NCBI GenBank assembly: GCA_009760855.2
Contig: WPIO01000054.1
Coordinates: forward strand, 1,487,001 to 1,551,000
From: Cristatella mucedo
Taxonomy: Eukaryota > Bryozoa > Phylactolaemata > Cristatellidae
DNA length: 64,000 nucleotides
Direction: 5' to 3'
Shown here: positions 47,801 to 58,742 of the stretch, piece after piece
Layout: every line of letters begins with the position of its first letter
Position numbering within the stretch: position 1 is the stretch's first letter
Position numbers and translations under genes: made by a program
Notes under the pieces: generated by a model
What the model saw: only the letters and a program-made list of their open reading frames with translations
Databases searched by the model: none
What the model was told of the DNA's origin: nothing

Positions 47801-48608
47801 ACCTTTAGGCTCCTAAATTAGAGTTCTTGATGTAAACAATTATTTAAATTCGTTTATAATTTATAATGCATTTATTTATAAATTTATTTAAATTTCCCTT
47901 CCGTAAAAATTGATAACGTTTGGTTCGAGTTTTGGTTCGAGAACGGAACAGCGGTCTCTAGCAACGTTCGCAGTCGGCAGCCTCGCAGCTGCGAGAAATC
48001 CCATTTTCCGCCAGTTAGAGAAATTCAGAAGAAGCTCCGCTCGCAGCAGCCGCGCGCGCACAACTGCGAGTCGCGCGCGCGCGCGCTGCTGCGACCCTTT
48101 GAATCGCTCGCATCGCGCAAGGCTATTCGAAGCCGAGGCTGCAGCAGCTGCTGTCTCGGTCGCGGACGTGCTTATGCGGAAGGATCTTGCTACGGCGATG
48201 CGCCTTCTGATGACGAGGCGGATGTCTCCACTCTGCTGCGTGGAGCTTCCCTACTACGGAGCCGCCTCGTCCTCAACATTCTCATCAGCATTCTCATCAA
48301 TCGTCATCCTAATCGTCATATCGTCATCCCGTTCTTGCTGCTCTCGCTCTAGCCCCGCCCCGCTCCGGCTCCATTTTTTAGCACCACCCCTCACCTCATG
48401 CTGTCGCACCGCACTGCTACGGCGGAGCCGCGGAGGGACGCTCTTGTCGCCCGCGATCGGCGGCGCCGGCTTCTGAGTAGCGCCGAACTTGGCCGCTCGC
48501 CTCTCCCGCAGAGCGCGCGACGTGGAAGAAAGCGACGCGTCGGCGCTTGACAGAGCGAGCGCCGCGAGCTAGCAGTGCGGCGGCGGCGGCGGCGCGTGCA
48601 CGCATTAC

Positions 48609-48687
48609 CTGCCGCTGACAAGTACCACAGCAGCACGAACGAGACCGGTCGCAAAGACGCCGCCGCAACGCTGCTGCGTCCGCGCAT
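48609..48687 (-). CDS. Gene B exon 1: signal peptide
   Basis: The exon begins at an ATG (complement of 48685-48687) and encodes 26 residues plus one base before a GTAATG donor. The peptide has basic residues near its start (MRGRSS), an Ala/Leu/Val/Phe/Trp hydrophobic core (SFVLLWYLSAA) and small residues at the end, which is a standard secretory signal. It aligns residue for residue with the gene C exon at 23302-23380, which has the same 79-nt length and the same donor. The last base G joins GG of the PAN exon to give Gly, so cleavage probably falls at the SAA/G boundary. The surrounding DNA is GC- and CpG-rich, as expected for a promoter/first-exon region. No TATA box is evident. This is the first ATG in the open frame. 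Confidence 0.8.
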
Positions 48688-48689
48688 AT

Positions 48690-49260
48690 TTGCCGTGCTC
48701 GCTCGAGTACCGCTCTCAAGCGACGGCGAACTGAGAAGGCGGACAAGCTGGCGCACGCGCGTCGCCACCGCCGATGCCGGGTCGTCGTCGGAACGAGCTC
48801 GCTCGCTCGCCCCGCCCCCCCCCCCCCCGCGAGATCGATTCGGAGGCCGCTACGCTGCTCGAGAGTGGGTGGGACGATTGCTAAGATTGCCGTCAGCAGC
48901 AGCGATCTGAACAGCGTGGCCCTACACTTTACGAGTGCCTCGTGATGCTATACTTTGCGAGAGGGCCACGCGCCCCTTTACGAACGGGTCTCGCGGCGCT
49001 ATACTCCACGAACGGGTCATGTTACTCGCATCGCGTGACCCTGCACTGTGTTGCTCGCTGGCGAATGAACTAGGTTGCCTCAGCATTTCTCACTGCCTAT
49101 AGGATCAAACGACTAAACTAGCTACCGCATGATACTAACGATTCACAATAGTTTACGAGCTCCTGCAATCTTTATGCTGTCGAGTTGGCCGCGTCTGTCT
49201 AAAGCTCCCGCCTCAGCAATTAGCAAATTTAATCGGGAATAGGCGATACTTGTAATAATT
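48690..49260. promoter_or_regulatory. Putative promoter region of gene B
   Basis: GC/CpG-rich DNA directly upstream of the gene B start codon. It aligns with the DNA upstream of gene C for at least the first 80 bases. It contains a C-run (48817-48828) and repeated arrays such as TTTACGAACGGGTCTCGCGG and CTCCACGAACGGGTCATG at 48.97-49.02 kb. No TATA or initiator can be assigned. Confidence 0.35.
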
Positions 49261-49269
49261 AAAAATATG

Positions 49270-49885
49270 ATAATAGTAATGTAATGTCATGTATCTCCGT
49301 CTGTAACTCCACAAAGCCATAAAGACTACGTGGGTGTTGCGCAGGAGAGTTTTGTATAGTGCACTCACAGCCTAAGTGGCTTTCGGTACGCATTTGGCGG
49401 CCAACAGACTTCGTCTCACGCAACAAAGAGAAAGTGGGAAGCATAGCAGAGTCAGGAGAGCAGTTGAGGTAGTGAGTAGCATAGAAGTAGCAGCTAAGGA
49501 CCGCTGAAAAGGGTGAGCCATTGTCGGCAGCAGGAGATTATTTGTCGTTGCGTGAGAATTGTGGAAGCGAGTTCTACTGTCTAGGACCTGCAGAGCTAAA
49601 GCTTCTGTTGCCAACTGTCTTTAAGTGGAGGAATGGAACAGCTAATCGATTGTCCACACAGGACCTGAGGGCGCGAAGAGGCTGAAACTGGTGCAGCAGT
49701 TCAGCCAGGTACGAAGGAGCCAAGCCGTGGCGGGCCTTGTGGGTCTGCGTAAGAACTTTGCTCTGCATTCGTTGCTCAACCGGCATCCATCCTGGCTCTT
49801 TTAGCAAATGAGACACGTGCTCAAACCTCTGGAACTTGAAGACTAGCCTTGCAGCCACATTCATAGCCAGCTGCAGTGGCCTGGT
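49270..49885 (-). mobile_element. LINE-B 3' fragment
   Basis: Matches the last ~620 bases of the element at 8709-12187, from the (TTACA)n-type end and GTTACAGACGGAGAT through the C-terminal coding part (KARHGLAPSYLAELLHQFQP). 5'-truncated at the thumb region. Confidence 0.8.
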
Positions 49886-50162
49886 GTGAAAGCTGACGTC
49901 GCCAAACTGACCGGCTCTCGCGGTGGCGGCAGGCGCCCACCCAAACTTGCTGACGAGCGCAGCTTAAAGCTGAGCTGAGCGATTCGTAAAGAGGCCCAAC
50001 AACCTGTTTCCGGTTCCGCCGACTGGTGCCAACTTAAAAAGCCGCTGATGCTGACGAAGCATGCACGAACTGATCGCTGGGCGACGCAACGCAATTCGTG
50101 ACAGACGGTCACGATGTCGGACATCGGTTCGGAGAGTACTCGATTGTGACACTTAACTCTTT

Positions 50163-51620
50163 ATAATAATAATAATAATGTACTTGATAAAGCGCCCTCA
50201 GAGAACTTAATCTCTTTCTCGGCGCTTTACATTTGCTTCAAGGGGAAATGCAATTGAATGGTAAGTAAAATCATGCTTGAAATGCAAACAAAATGAATAA
50301 CATGGTTAGGGGTAACATGCACAGGGTCAGCATGCAAATGTGGTTAGTGGCAGCATGCACAGTGTCAGAACGCATAAGCACGTGAAGGACGAATCACAGG
50401 GACCCACTAAATGCTGTCCTAAATAAGTGTGTTTTAAAGTTTGAGGAGAGCAGTTGACAAAGTGAGTAGCAGCTCAGGACCGCTGAAAAAGATGTGCCAT
50501 ATTCGGCAGTAGGAGAGTAGTTGTCGTTGCGTAAGAATTGTGGAAACGAGTTCCACTGTCTAGGACCTGCAGAGCTAAAGCTTCTGTCGCCAACTGTCTT
50601 TAAGCGGAGGAATGGGGCAGCTAATTTATTGTCCACACAGGAACTGAGGCCGTGAACAGGCTGAAACTGATGCAGCAGTTCAGCTAGGTACGAAGAAGCC
50701 AGACGTGGCGGGCCTTGTGGGTCAGCGTAAGAACTTTGCCCTGTATCCTTTGCTCAACCGGCAGCCATCCTTGCTCTTTCAGCAAAGGAGACACGTGCTC
50801 AAACCGCTGGGACTTGAAGACCAGCCATGCAGCCATATTCATAGTCCGCTGTAGTGGCATAATAGCTTTCTTTGGCAGCCCAGCCAAAAGGGAATTACAA
50901 TAATCAAGCCGAGACAGAACTAAAGAGCTAGTTAAATTTTTTACAAGCCACTGTGGAAGACAGCTTCTAATCTTGGATAGGGATCAGATGTGATGGCTAT
51001 CTGTAGAGGCAGTCTTCTGAATGAAGCTTTTGAAATTGAGGCATCTGTCGAACACGACACCTAGATTACGAGCACGTGGTGAAGGTCGCACAATAGCATC
51101 ACCTATTAGAACAGCGAAGCCTTTTAATCCAGCCACACGCTAAGGGTGTCCAATGAGCAGCAGTTCGGTTTTATCGTCATTTAATTTTAGGAAGTTTTCT
51201 GACATCCAGGATAAAAAATATCGGCAAGGCAGGCATTCAGTTTCTCAGTTGCTGCAGCAGATTCCGACGGTTTAAAGGACAAATACAACTGGGTATCGTC
51301 AGCATAGAAGTGATATCCTATTCCATGGGCCTTAATCACTTTTCCCAGAGGTTGTGCATAAATGGAGAACAGCAAGGGACCAAGTACAGACCCTTGAGGG
51401 ACTCCACAGGTGACCCTTTTTATGTCTGAGACCTGACCCCCACACGACACGGATTGAACACGATCAGACAAGTATGATTTAAACCACGCCAGTGCTTCGT
51501 CTGCCAGACCGATCGTTGTTCTCAGTCATTCAAGCAGAATTTCGTGATCAATGGTGTCGAAGGCAGCAGACAGATCTAGCAGAGCTAGGGCAGTGAAATT
51601 CCCGTCGTCGTTGCCACGTA
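50163..51620 (-). mobile_element. Chimeric LINE: LINE-B body with a LINE-A 3' end
   Basis: From 51620 down to about 50438 the sequence is LINE-B (DLSAAFDTIDH, GVPQGSVLGPLLF, YADDTQLYLSF, KARHVWLL and a TAG at the same codon as in the 8.7-12.2 kb copy). Below 50438 it becomes the LINE-A C-terminus and 3' UTR (NFKTHLFRTAFSGSL stop, then the GCGC-hairpin tail and (ATT)n at 50163-50182). The switch keeps the reading frame, so the last codons of LINE-B are replaced by those of LINE-A. The 5' end is cut at 51620 by AT-rich (AATAAT)n sequence. Confidence 0.75.
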
Positions 51621-52890
51621 GTAAATATAATAACAAATAATAATAAAAAATAATAATAACAAATAATAATAACAAATAATTAGAAAATTTAATCGGTAAT
51701 AGTAAGCAATAATTGTAATAATAATAAATATAATAATACAATAATAATAAGTAATTAGCAAATCTAATCCGCGATTAGTAGCAAGTGCGAGTGACGGTAG
51801 CAAGTTCTGCAGATCGCCAGAATAAACTTCTAGCAACCGCACTGCACCATTTCCATCGAGCGAGACGGAATCGAATGGACGCCGTCCTGCTGTCGACATC
51901 TTTTAGATGGCAAAATCTAATGGCGTGGGCGTGCTCACATTCGCCGAAGCGCCATCGGCCACGCCGTTGGCAGTGTCTTTCTCGTGATTTATCGGGGAAA
52001 ATATAGAGTTTATAGCTGGGATAAATTTTATAGCGGGTACAAGCAGGCTAGGAAACATTTAGAGGGGAAACATTTAGGGGTACAAGGGCGAAACGAAAAA
52101 GGCACGCGAACGCACGAGCAGAGAATGCCGGCCGTATTGTGTCACGTTACATTGCATCGCGTAGCCAGGGCTGCCACCAGAGGGTGAACATTCGGCTATT
52201 TTTTATTAGAGATTAGAAATTGTCAGAGATTGTCTATTAATTAGAGCGATAGAGCGGACGCAGACGTGCAGACCTGGCGAGCGCCGGCGCCGCCGCCGCA
52301 AAATGCTTTCGGGCAAACGCACGTTATCGGTGGGCAGTCACGCCACCCGTATGGCTTGCGGGCTGTCGCGTGGCCAGTACGTTTGGCGGGTCGCAGGTGC
52401 GCTTAGTGCTCGGGCAGCCTGAGCTGGCTCGCGTATTGGAGTTGGCGAAGAGACGCGCATTGCCCTTAATCGTCGGGCATCAGTCGGCAATCTTTCTCGC
52501 CGGCGCCGACTTCGTCGAACGCAAAAGCGTGCGCAGCCGCGCGTCAAAAAGAAGCGACGAACCGATTACATGCGGCGGGGCGCGACAGTCTGGCTAAAAT
52601 GGCGGAGACGCCGCGAAGGGAGGACGCCGCACCGCGAGAGGCACTCGGGGGGGAGGAGGAGGAGAAACCTCTCGCTGACGTCAATGCTCCGTCAATGATG
52701 TCAATGCTCTCAGTCCGTCGCTTTTCGCGGCTTTAAGCTTCGCGTCCAGCCTTTCGCGTTCGTCGGCCGCGCGCGGTTACGCCGTGGGCGCTGGTCGATG
52801 GATTCGCTGTAAAACCCGAGTTCAAGCTCCTCGTTATGCAGCCGACGGACAGCTGCCAGTTCGTCATCTGCACAGCGAGTTGTGCTTTCC
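51621..52890. other. AT tract then GC-rich DNA without an assigned gene
   Basis: (AATAAT)n at 51.62-51.76 kb, then increasingly GC-rich DNA. Frames at 52338-52597 on both strands have biased composition but no recognised family. If gene A had a lectin exon it would be expected in this interval or nearby, and none was seen. Confidence 0.4.
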
Positions 52891-52893
52891 CAC

Positions 52894-52938
52894 TCGCCGC
52901 CACCAGCCCGTCATCGATGTCAGCGTCGCTTGAGACAC
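52894..52938 (-). CDS. Gene A possible small phase-1 exon
   Basis: A good acceptor (CACTCTTTCTCAG) opens a phase-1 frame VSSDADIDDGLVAA and a GTGGGA donor closes it in phase 1 after 45 bases. The sequence vaguely recalls the acidic end of the stalk modules. Short length makes chance likely. Confidence 0.22.
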
Positions 52939-53085
52939 CTGAGAAAGAGTGCTCGAACTTTGTAGTTTGCAATTGCGACGCAGCTGTGGCCGCCGCCGCT
53001 GTCGTTTCTCGAGTCCAAGAGCTTCGTGCTCAACTCACCGGAATTCCGGTTACAGGAGTGAGTCAGTTTTCACATTCGGCTATAC

Positions 53086-53336
53086 ATCTTCGCTTTCGTA
53101 GCCGGCCGGTCGAGTCTCGCCGCCAGCTATTGAGGCTGAGCGCACCTCGGCGGACGAGGCCGCTTCGAAGCGGTCCGCTGCGTTTGCGTCGGCAACGGTG
53201 GCAGACGCTACCTCCGGATTGGTCACCGAAGGTTGTTGACCAAAATTCGCAACGCTGCCGGCCTTGGTCATGGCGGCAGCAGCGGTGGCGGCGGCGGCGG
53301 CGGTGGCATTCGGTGTGGCGATGGGTTCACGAGAGC
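53086..53336 (-). CDS. Gene A possible third stalk exon (3' end uncertain)
   Basis: An acceptor-like TCGTTCGCAG is followed in phase 1 by an open Ala/Thr/Ser-rich frame: SREPIATPNAT, a run of Ala codons with MTKAGSVANF, then EVASATVADANAADRFEAAS. Its size and composition suit a stalk. The frame ends at a TAG just after GAAGATGTA. The only donor near the expected end (GTATAG) is in phase 0, which breaks the phase-1 rule of all other exons. It could be a degenerate exon, a last exon, or chance coding in Ala-codon-rich DNA. Confidence 0.3.
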
Positions 53337-53956
53337 CTGCGAACGACGCCAAGGTTCCTAACGACGCCATATTGTGAACGGCGCCGTATTGACACGTTCC
53401 GCTCGCACGCTCATGCCGCGGTGAACTGATTGTTTGATTGCCGAAATGAAATCCGCTCGACTAAAGCCGTACGTGCACGCGACTGCCATTCGTGAACGAG
53501 AGCATAGCGGTTAGCTTCTTCAAAGCTATCGGATTGCGTAATCCAGATTATGCGTAGAACTTTGGCGAACAGCTAGGCGGGGCGGTGGAACTTCTAAGGA
53601 TTATTCCTCTCAACGTATAAGCAAGGGTCGGCTCGCCCGGAAACGATCTTAGAAAGTTTTAGCAGCGATCCTTCAATCCGGCCAAGACGCGACGAGGCGT
53701 AGGAGAAGGATTCGCAGGATCGCTGGGTGTGCTTGGGGGAGACAACTTTCAAGTTCTGCTAAGGTTAGGGGCGGGGCAAGAGGTGGACTGCGGCGGAATC
53801 ACGGCTCGTCTAGAACGTTCAGAAAATCTCTAGAAGTTTCCAGAAATTTCTAGACCGTGACGTCTTAAATAAGCGCACCGTCGTCCGAGGGGCTGGGTGA
53901 CGTCATCTGCGACTCTGCAGCGACGACGGAGTCGCCATTGTTTTCCCTGGCCGGTT

Positions 53957-55230
53957 GAATATCGTCAGCATAACAGTAATTTCCTATTCCATTGACCTTA
54001 ATCACTTTTCCCAGAGGTTGAGTAAAAATTGAGAACAGCATGGGACCGAGTACAGACCCTCGAGGGACTTCACAGGTGACCGGTCTCGCGTGCGAGACCT
54101 GACCCCCACACGACACGGATTGAACACGATCAGACAAGTGTGATTTAAATCACGCCAGTGCTTCGTCTGCCAGACCAGTCATTGTTCTCAATCATTCAAG
54201 TAAAACATCGTGATCAGTGGTTTCGAAGGCAGCAGACAGATCTAGCAGAGCTAGGGCAGTGACATTCCCGTCATTGTTGCCACGTAGAATGTCGTTGTTA
54301 ACACGTAGGAGAGCAGTTTCAGTGGCGTGCTGCCTCTTAAACCCTGATTTAAATGTTTCTGACAGTTCATTATTTTCAATATGTTCAACCAGCTACTTAG
54401 CAACAATTTTTTCAAGAATCTTTGACAAGAAAGGAAGAAGGGAAACTGGGTGTCGGTTTGCAAGGACCTCTGTATCTAATCCGGGCTTTTTAAGTATGGG
54501 TCTAACGATTGCCGATTTGGAGGACTTATGGGACCACCCCTTTTCCAAAAGAAGCATTGCAAATCTCGGTTATGGCAGGGCTAAGTTGGTCTGCCAGTGA
54601 AGACCACAGAGATGAAGGTATGGGGTCTTCAGGAGACGAGCTCTTTTTTCTAGACCTTATTAAGGTTGCCCTATCGCATGCAGAAACATCGGAGAACCTT
54701 GTAAGGACGGTCACAGGTTGTGGAACCCAGATTGCTGTAGTCGGAGAGGGCTTAATGGAGGCACGAATGTGCACATTTTTTTAGTAAGAAGTCTGAAAAG
54801 GTTTCGGTTGAGCCTTTAATATCTGGGGAGTAAGACCTCTCAGCTTTGGCCAGTAAATGGTTTAATGTCTTTTAAATTTTTTTAGGATCCGACTGGCAGG
54901 AATTCAGCTTTTGAGTGAAAAAGAAGCCCTGGTTTTTTTAAGCTACCGGATGTAAACTCGAAGGAAATCTTTGAAATTGACTAGATCTGCGTCAGACCCC
55001 GATTTCTTGAAGCGACATTCAAGCCTGTGCTTAACCGGGCGCATTTTAGGAGTTTTTTTGTAAATTGAAAGGAGTCACCGCGACTTTGTACAAGGATAGA
55101 ATGAACAGGAGCGTGCTGGTCGAGAGCGCTCCTGAGCATTATGTTCACTGCATCAGAGATCGAGTATCGAGGCTGCCGGCCGATTCTGAATGCAGATCAA
55201 GAAGTTCTACGCGATCACATAATTTAGTGC
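53957..55230 (-). mobile_element. LINE-B internal fragment, truncated at both ends
   Basis: Covers the end of the endonuclease region through the linker (KSSSPEDPIPSSLWS, LLPFLSKILEKIVAK) and RT (LLDLSAAFETTDH, EVPRGSVLGPMLF, YADD) but stops inside the palm, without the 3' UTR. Loss of the 3' end cannot come from target-primed insertion, so a later deletion or rearrangement is implied. Confidence 0.75.
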
Positions 55231-55319
55231 GTAATTACAAAATTTATAACGAGGTGAACGCCAGCCAAGCAGCCGGGCCTGCATCAGTATGTCGGCAGAT
55301 GTGAGGTGACCCTACTCAC

Positions 55320-55571
55320 TCCACGTAATTTTCGCCGTCCGGCCGCTTCTGCCTAATGTGGCGGCGGCGGCGGCAGCGGCGGAGGTCGCGGGTAACGCAC
55401 CGACGACGGACGAAGCGAGCGTCTCGCCGGCGGGCAACGCGTCCGCTGCGCCTCGCACGACGCTCGTCTCAGTGCGAGCATTGGCTGCAGCAACGGTTGC
55501 TTCGACATCGGCCGACGCCTCATCGGCGGCTGCCGCCGCCCCTCGGCTGGCGCGATCCGTCGCCGTGAAGC
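55320..55571 (-). CDS. Gene A second Ala/Ser/Thr-rich stalk exon
   Basis: The exon has 84 codons and is phase 1-1, almost the length of the gene B and C stalks (82-85). The acceptor is GACGTCATTGCAG and the donor GTGAGT after TGGA. Composition is Ala/Ser/Thr/Val, with GAAAAADEASADVEATVAAA, TETSVVRGAADALPAGETLA and SSVVGALPATSAAAAAAATL. Ala replaces much of the Ser/Thr seen in B and C, in line with the higher GC content here. An alternative acceptor 36 bases upstream (GACCGCAG) would also be in phase. A LINE-B fragment begins about 90 bases beyond the donor. Confidence 0.55.
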
Positions 55572-55796
55572 CTGCAATGACGTCACACGCGAAACCTGCG
55601 GTCGCGTCCGCCGGAGAAAACGAAGTCGCGCGCACGTCGGAATGCGAAGACGTTGGCACGCAGATTGCAGCACTGGGTCTCAAAGAGACTCCACCCGTCA
55701 CTTTTTGCTCGGGCTATCGTCGTGCGAGCCAATCAGCGGTCGAGCTAGGAAAAGTAGAAAGCTTCAGCGGTAAAAAGAAGCAACAGCCTCGACCGT

Positions 55797-55960
55797 GCCC
55801 AGGAGGTCAGCAGCGCGCTCGCTCTTCCCGACCGAGGTGGCGGGTTTAAATCCTGCTGCAGTGGGCGATCCCTAATTGCCAACCACAAGCCGTGATGACA
55901 GTCGCTGCATCTTCTCTGCCGCTGCGCAAATTAGGCTGCTAAATGAGCTAGTATTTTGTA
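55797..55960 (+). mobile_element. SINE-2 copy
   Basis: Head CAGCAGCGCGCTCGCTCTTC, B box GGCGGGTTTAAATCCTGC, body AAGCCGTGATGACAGTCGC and AAATTAGGCTGCTAAATG. Confidence 0.68.
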
Positions 55961-55964
55961 TAAC

Positions 55965-56660
55965 GTACTTATGCACTGAAGTCTGATTCTGAGTAAATAA
56001 ATATAGTCGGCCGTACACAATAATCTACAATCCACTGAGCACGGGCGGAGATGGGACGTCCTGGTAACTTAAATTTATAATTAAATAATAATTATTATTA
56101 TTATAATTAAATTGATTTCCTAGCGTCCTCTTAAACTAGCTTCAATGTAATAAAGTAATAAATGTAACAAAGTCTTCGATAGCTTTAGAAATGTATTCAA
56201 TCAAGCCAGCTTCTGGCGGCACAGACGAGGCAAGGAGGATGGGTGTCCGAGGGGGGGAGGGAGGGGAGCAAATTTGACTGAAGCGAAAGTGGCAGAGGAT
56301 TCCAGAAAGTTCCATCAACGTCTAGAAGGAATTCTATCCGAATGGAAGTCGGCCACAATTTCGCTGGCGCCTTGTGAGGGAAGCTAGCCGTCGCCTGGCG
56401 ACGCCGTCGAGAGAAGGAGATACCCCGGGTCCACGATAGCAGAGTGCGTCTGCGTTCGATAATCGCCACTCCTGGCTGGGATAGTGAGCGCCAGTTTTAA
56501 TAATGGGGGTGCGATTAAAAAGCTTCGCAGCCAAACGAGGTGCGATAGCGAGGCTGTGATTTGCGCGATAGCGAGGCTGTGATTTGCGCGATAACGAGGC
56601 AGCTATCCCTTCTCTCGCCGTCGAGTCGTAGAAAGCGAAGCTAAAGAAATATTTAAACCA
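55965..56660. other. Gene A intron, no gene seen
   Basis: AT tract with palindromic AATTATTATTATTATAATTA at 56.08-56.11 kb and a direct repeat GATAGCGAGGCTGTGATTTG at 56.55-56.59 kb. Confidence 0.45.
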
Positions 56661-56663
56661 GCG

Positions 56664-57475
56664 TAATAATAATAATAGTAGCATATTTGCATGGCGCCCT
56701 CGGAGATCTTAAATCACTTTCTAAGCAATTTACAGATGCCATTTAGAAAGCATTACCAAATTATTGATGGCAGCATCCGCAAGCGGCAAGCACAGTGTAA
56801 GCACCTGAGCCCTCAAAAATTGCCATTTGGGCGGGTACCCATGGGTAACCATCGCTAAAGCTCGCCCGCCCTGCTCACCCAAGCCCACCCATCGCCCAGG
56901 CGCTCGATCGCCGGACCACGCCCATACCCACGTACTCGTACTCATATCCAGATCGCCTTGTTTTTGCCAGAGACGTGTCTGTTTCGGATCGAGCTTGTGA
57001 AGACGTCTCGCCATCAGTCGGCTTCCTCTTCGGCTCGCGTTCGATCGTGGTGGCGTAGGCGTCCATCGTGATTCAGAGTTATTTGGCGATTTCCATTTCA
57101 ACTTTAAAAGCGCGTCTCCCCGATGCAGATCTGACGTCCGAATCCGGCGGACACGACCGAAACTCGGCCGAAAACTCCGCGCAAAACTCCGCCGTTGACT
57201 ACTCGAAAACTGCGAGCAGACTCGGGCGTTTGAGCTTGTAAAGGAAGCCTCAAGTGAGATTGATATAAGGTAGGCCAACACCCAGCCACGTCCACCCATA
57301 AGATCACCGACGCCACCCACGCCCACCCATTACCCATGGGTGTAGGTGGCTATTAGCGTGGGTGTGGGTATGCGTACTCAACTGAGGGCTCTGGTTAGCG
57401 TGCGTATGCACACGAAAGACGTGCCACGACGACCCACTAAATGCTGCAAAAAGCGCGCTTGTTTTAAGCTACATT
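56664..57475 (-). mobile_element. LINE-A 3' UTR fragment split by a MITE
   Basis: Segments 56664-56796 and 57402-57475 are contiguous parts of the LINE-A 3' UTR (hairpin tail at the left, ACGACCCACTAAATGCTG at the right). They are separated by the 589-bp insert at 56805-57393. Confidence 0.65.
56805..57393. mobile_element. Candidate hAT-type non-autonomous DNA transposon (MITE), 589 bp
   Basis: The ends are inverted repeats: left CTGAGCCCTCA, right (reverse complement) CAGAGCCCTCA, 10 of 11 matching. Flanking 8-mers GTAAGCAC (56797-56804) and GTTAGCGT (57394-57401) are both close to GTCAGCAC, the sequence present at this point in uninterrupted LINE-A copies. An 8-bp target duplication and CAG-type ends fit the hAT superfamily. 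Subterminal copies of ACCCATGGGTAA face each other. No transposase is encoded; the open frames inside are not recognisable. Confidence 0.65.
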
Positions 57476-57750
57476 TTAAACGCCGTTATCTCTGATAACC
57501 TTCACATAAGTAACAATTATTTAAATAAAAATGCAGTACTATAAAAATAAGAATTCGATCAAATAATCTAGATACTTCATCTCTAATAGCCAAGTGCGTG
57601 CCGCTTCTCTTGCACTCACAGAGCTGCCAACGAAAAACCGGGACGGGCTCCCGAGCGCCCTGCCATGCACGGGTTCGATTCCGTGCACCGGTTCGACGCG
57701 CACCGTCGTGCCGCAGTCGCGAGCCCCGGTCGCCGACGTGCGCGCGCGGG

Positions 57751-57950
57751 CGGGCGCTCCGCTCCGCTCGGCGCTGCAGGCGGGCGCTCCGCTCCGCTCG
57801 GCGCTGCAGGCGGGCGCTCCGCTCCGCTCGGCGCTGCAGGCGGGCGCTCCGCTCCGCTCGGCGCTGCAGGTGGGCGCTCCTCTCGGCGCTGCATGCGGGC
57901 GCTCCGCTCCGCTCCGCTCGGCGCTGCAGGCGGGCGCTCCGCTCCGCTCC
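57751..57950. repeat. 30-bp GC-rich minisatellite
   Basis: Four perfect 30-bp units start at 57751, 57781, 57811 and 57841, each with GGGCGCTCCGCTCC and GGCGCTGCAGG. A 25-bp variant, a 35-bp variant and a partial unit follow. It is 21 bases beyond the splice donor of the 57976-58605 exon. Confidence 0.95.
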
Positions 57951-57975
57951 TCGCGTCGCTGCCGCGCGATCTCAC

Positions 57976-58605
57976 CGATCGCCCCGGCTTGGCTGGCCTC
58001 GCCGCCGCCGCCCCGGCCGGATGTGGCTACCGTTGCGGAAAACGCGCCGGCCGCGCTAGCGGCTGCGGCGGCGGTGACGTAGGCGACGCCGGACGCGTCG
58101 TGCGGCGACGGCGGCGCAGTGGTCGTTTCGGCGTCGGCGACGGCGGCCGCAGCGGTCGCGGCGTAGTGATCGCCATCGTTCGATTCCGTGCTGGACGGAT
58201 CGCCATTGGTATAGATCGCCTGGCCAGGTAGTTCGCGACTAGCAGCGACGCCGGCGGTGGTAATAGTTGTAGCTGCTGCGGAGCCGTCGGAGGCAGTCGG
58301 GCGAGCTGCCAGAGATTCAGGTCCGGCGCCAGCGCGGGAAAGCGGCGATGACGTTGCCGTGGAGGTAACCTCAAGGCTCCGGGCTTGTAAAGAGGCGTCC
58401 GTGGCCGTGGCCATCATCAGAACATCGCCGAGCGAGCCGTCATCCGTCAAGGTTGTCGTGCCGAAGACGGCGGCGCTGTGCAGTTGCGCAGTTTCGCTTC
58501 GACTTGTCGCTATCGCACTAAAGACTGCTGCAACGACATCGGCATTGACTCCCATCGAGCTGGCTACGACCAGCGCATTCGTTCTTGCCGCCCCAGTGAC
58601 CGTGC
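57976..58605 (-). CDS. Gene A long Ala/Ser/Thr-rich stalk exon
   Basis: The exon has 210 codons and is phase 1-1. The acceptor follows TATTCTCTTCTGTTGAAG and the donor is GTGAGA after ATCG. The first bases GC complete the PAN cysteine of 62481-62726. The sequence is low in complexity and rich in Ala, Thr, Ser and Val, with GTTTLTDDGS, SAAATTITTAGVAAS, ETTTAPPSPHDASG and a Gly-run end GRGGGGEASQAG. It is about 2.5 times as long as the stalk modules of B and C, consistent with fused or expanded modules. The open frame runs on past the donor into a 30-bp minisatellite, so intron retention would add a repeated Cys-containing decapeptide. No domain family is recognised. Confidence 0.6.
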
Positions 58606-58667
58606 CTTCAACAGAAGAGAATAGACCAGTAAAGAAAAAATATATATTATATAAACAGTATACATAT

Positions 58668-58741
<74 letters not shown>
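58668..58741. repeat. (TA)n(GT)n compound microsatellite
   Basis: ATATAT run followed by about 24 GT units, in the intron just upstream of the 57976-58605 exon. Confidence 0.95.

Positions 58742-58742
<1 letters not shown>

Larger units (their letters stand above)
25496..48687 (-). other. Gene B: complete seven-exon gene for a secreted PAN / Ser-Thr stalk / F-type lectin protein
   Basis: Gene model covering seven exons: signal peptide, PAN, three stalk exons, and two lectin exons. All six introns are phase 1 with GT..AG ends. The exon lengths (79, 237, 255, 246, 246, 195 and 242 nt) sum to 1500 nt, so the spliced frame stays open for 499 codons and ends in TAG. No transmembrane segment is visible, so the product should be a soluble secreted or extracellular-matrix lectin. 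It would have an N-terminal disulfide-rich interaction module, a glycosylated stalk and a C-terminal fucose-binding domain. The domain identities rest on motifs seen in the sequence; the role (recognition of glycans, perhaps microbial or self) is inferred. Introns hold LINEs, SINEs and satellites. Transcription has not been shown. Confidence 0.82.

Noticed and set aside
57539-58555. Single 338-residue uninterrupted protein
   Set aside because: A phase-1 acceptor and donor inside it define a 630-nt exon that fits the gene array; the remainder is minisatellite and intron.
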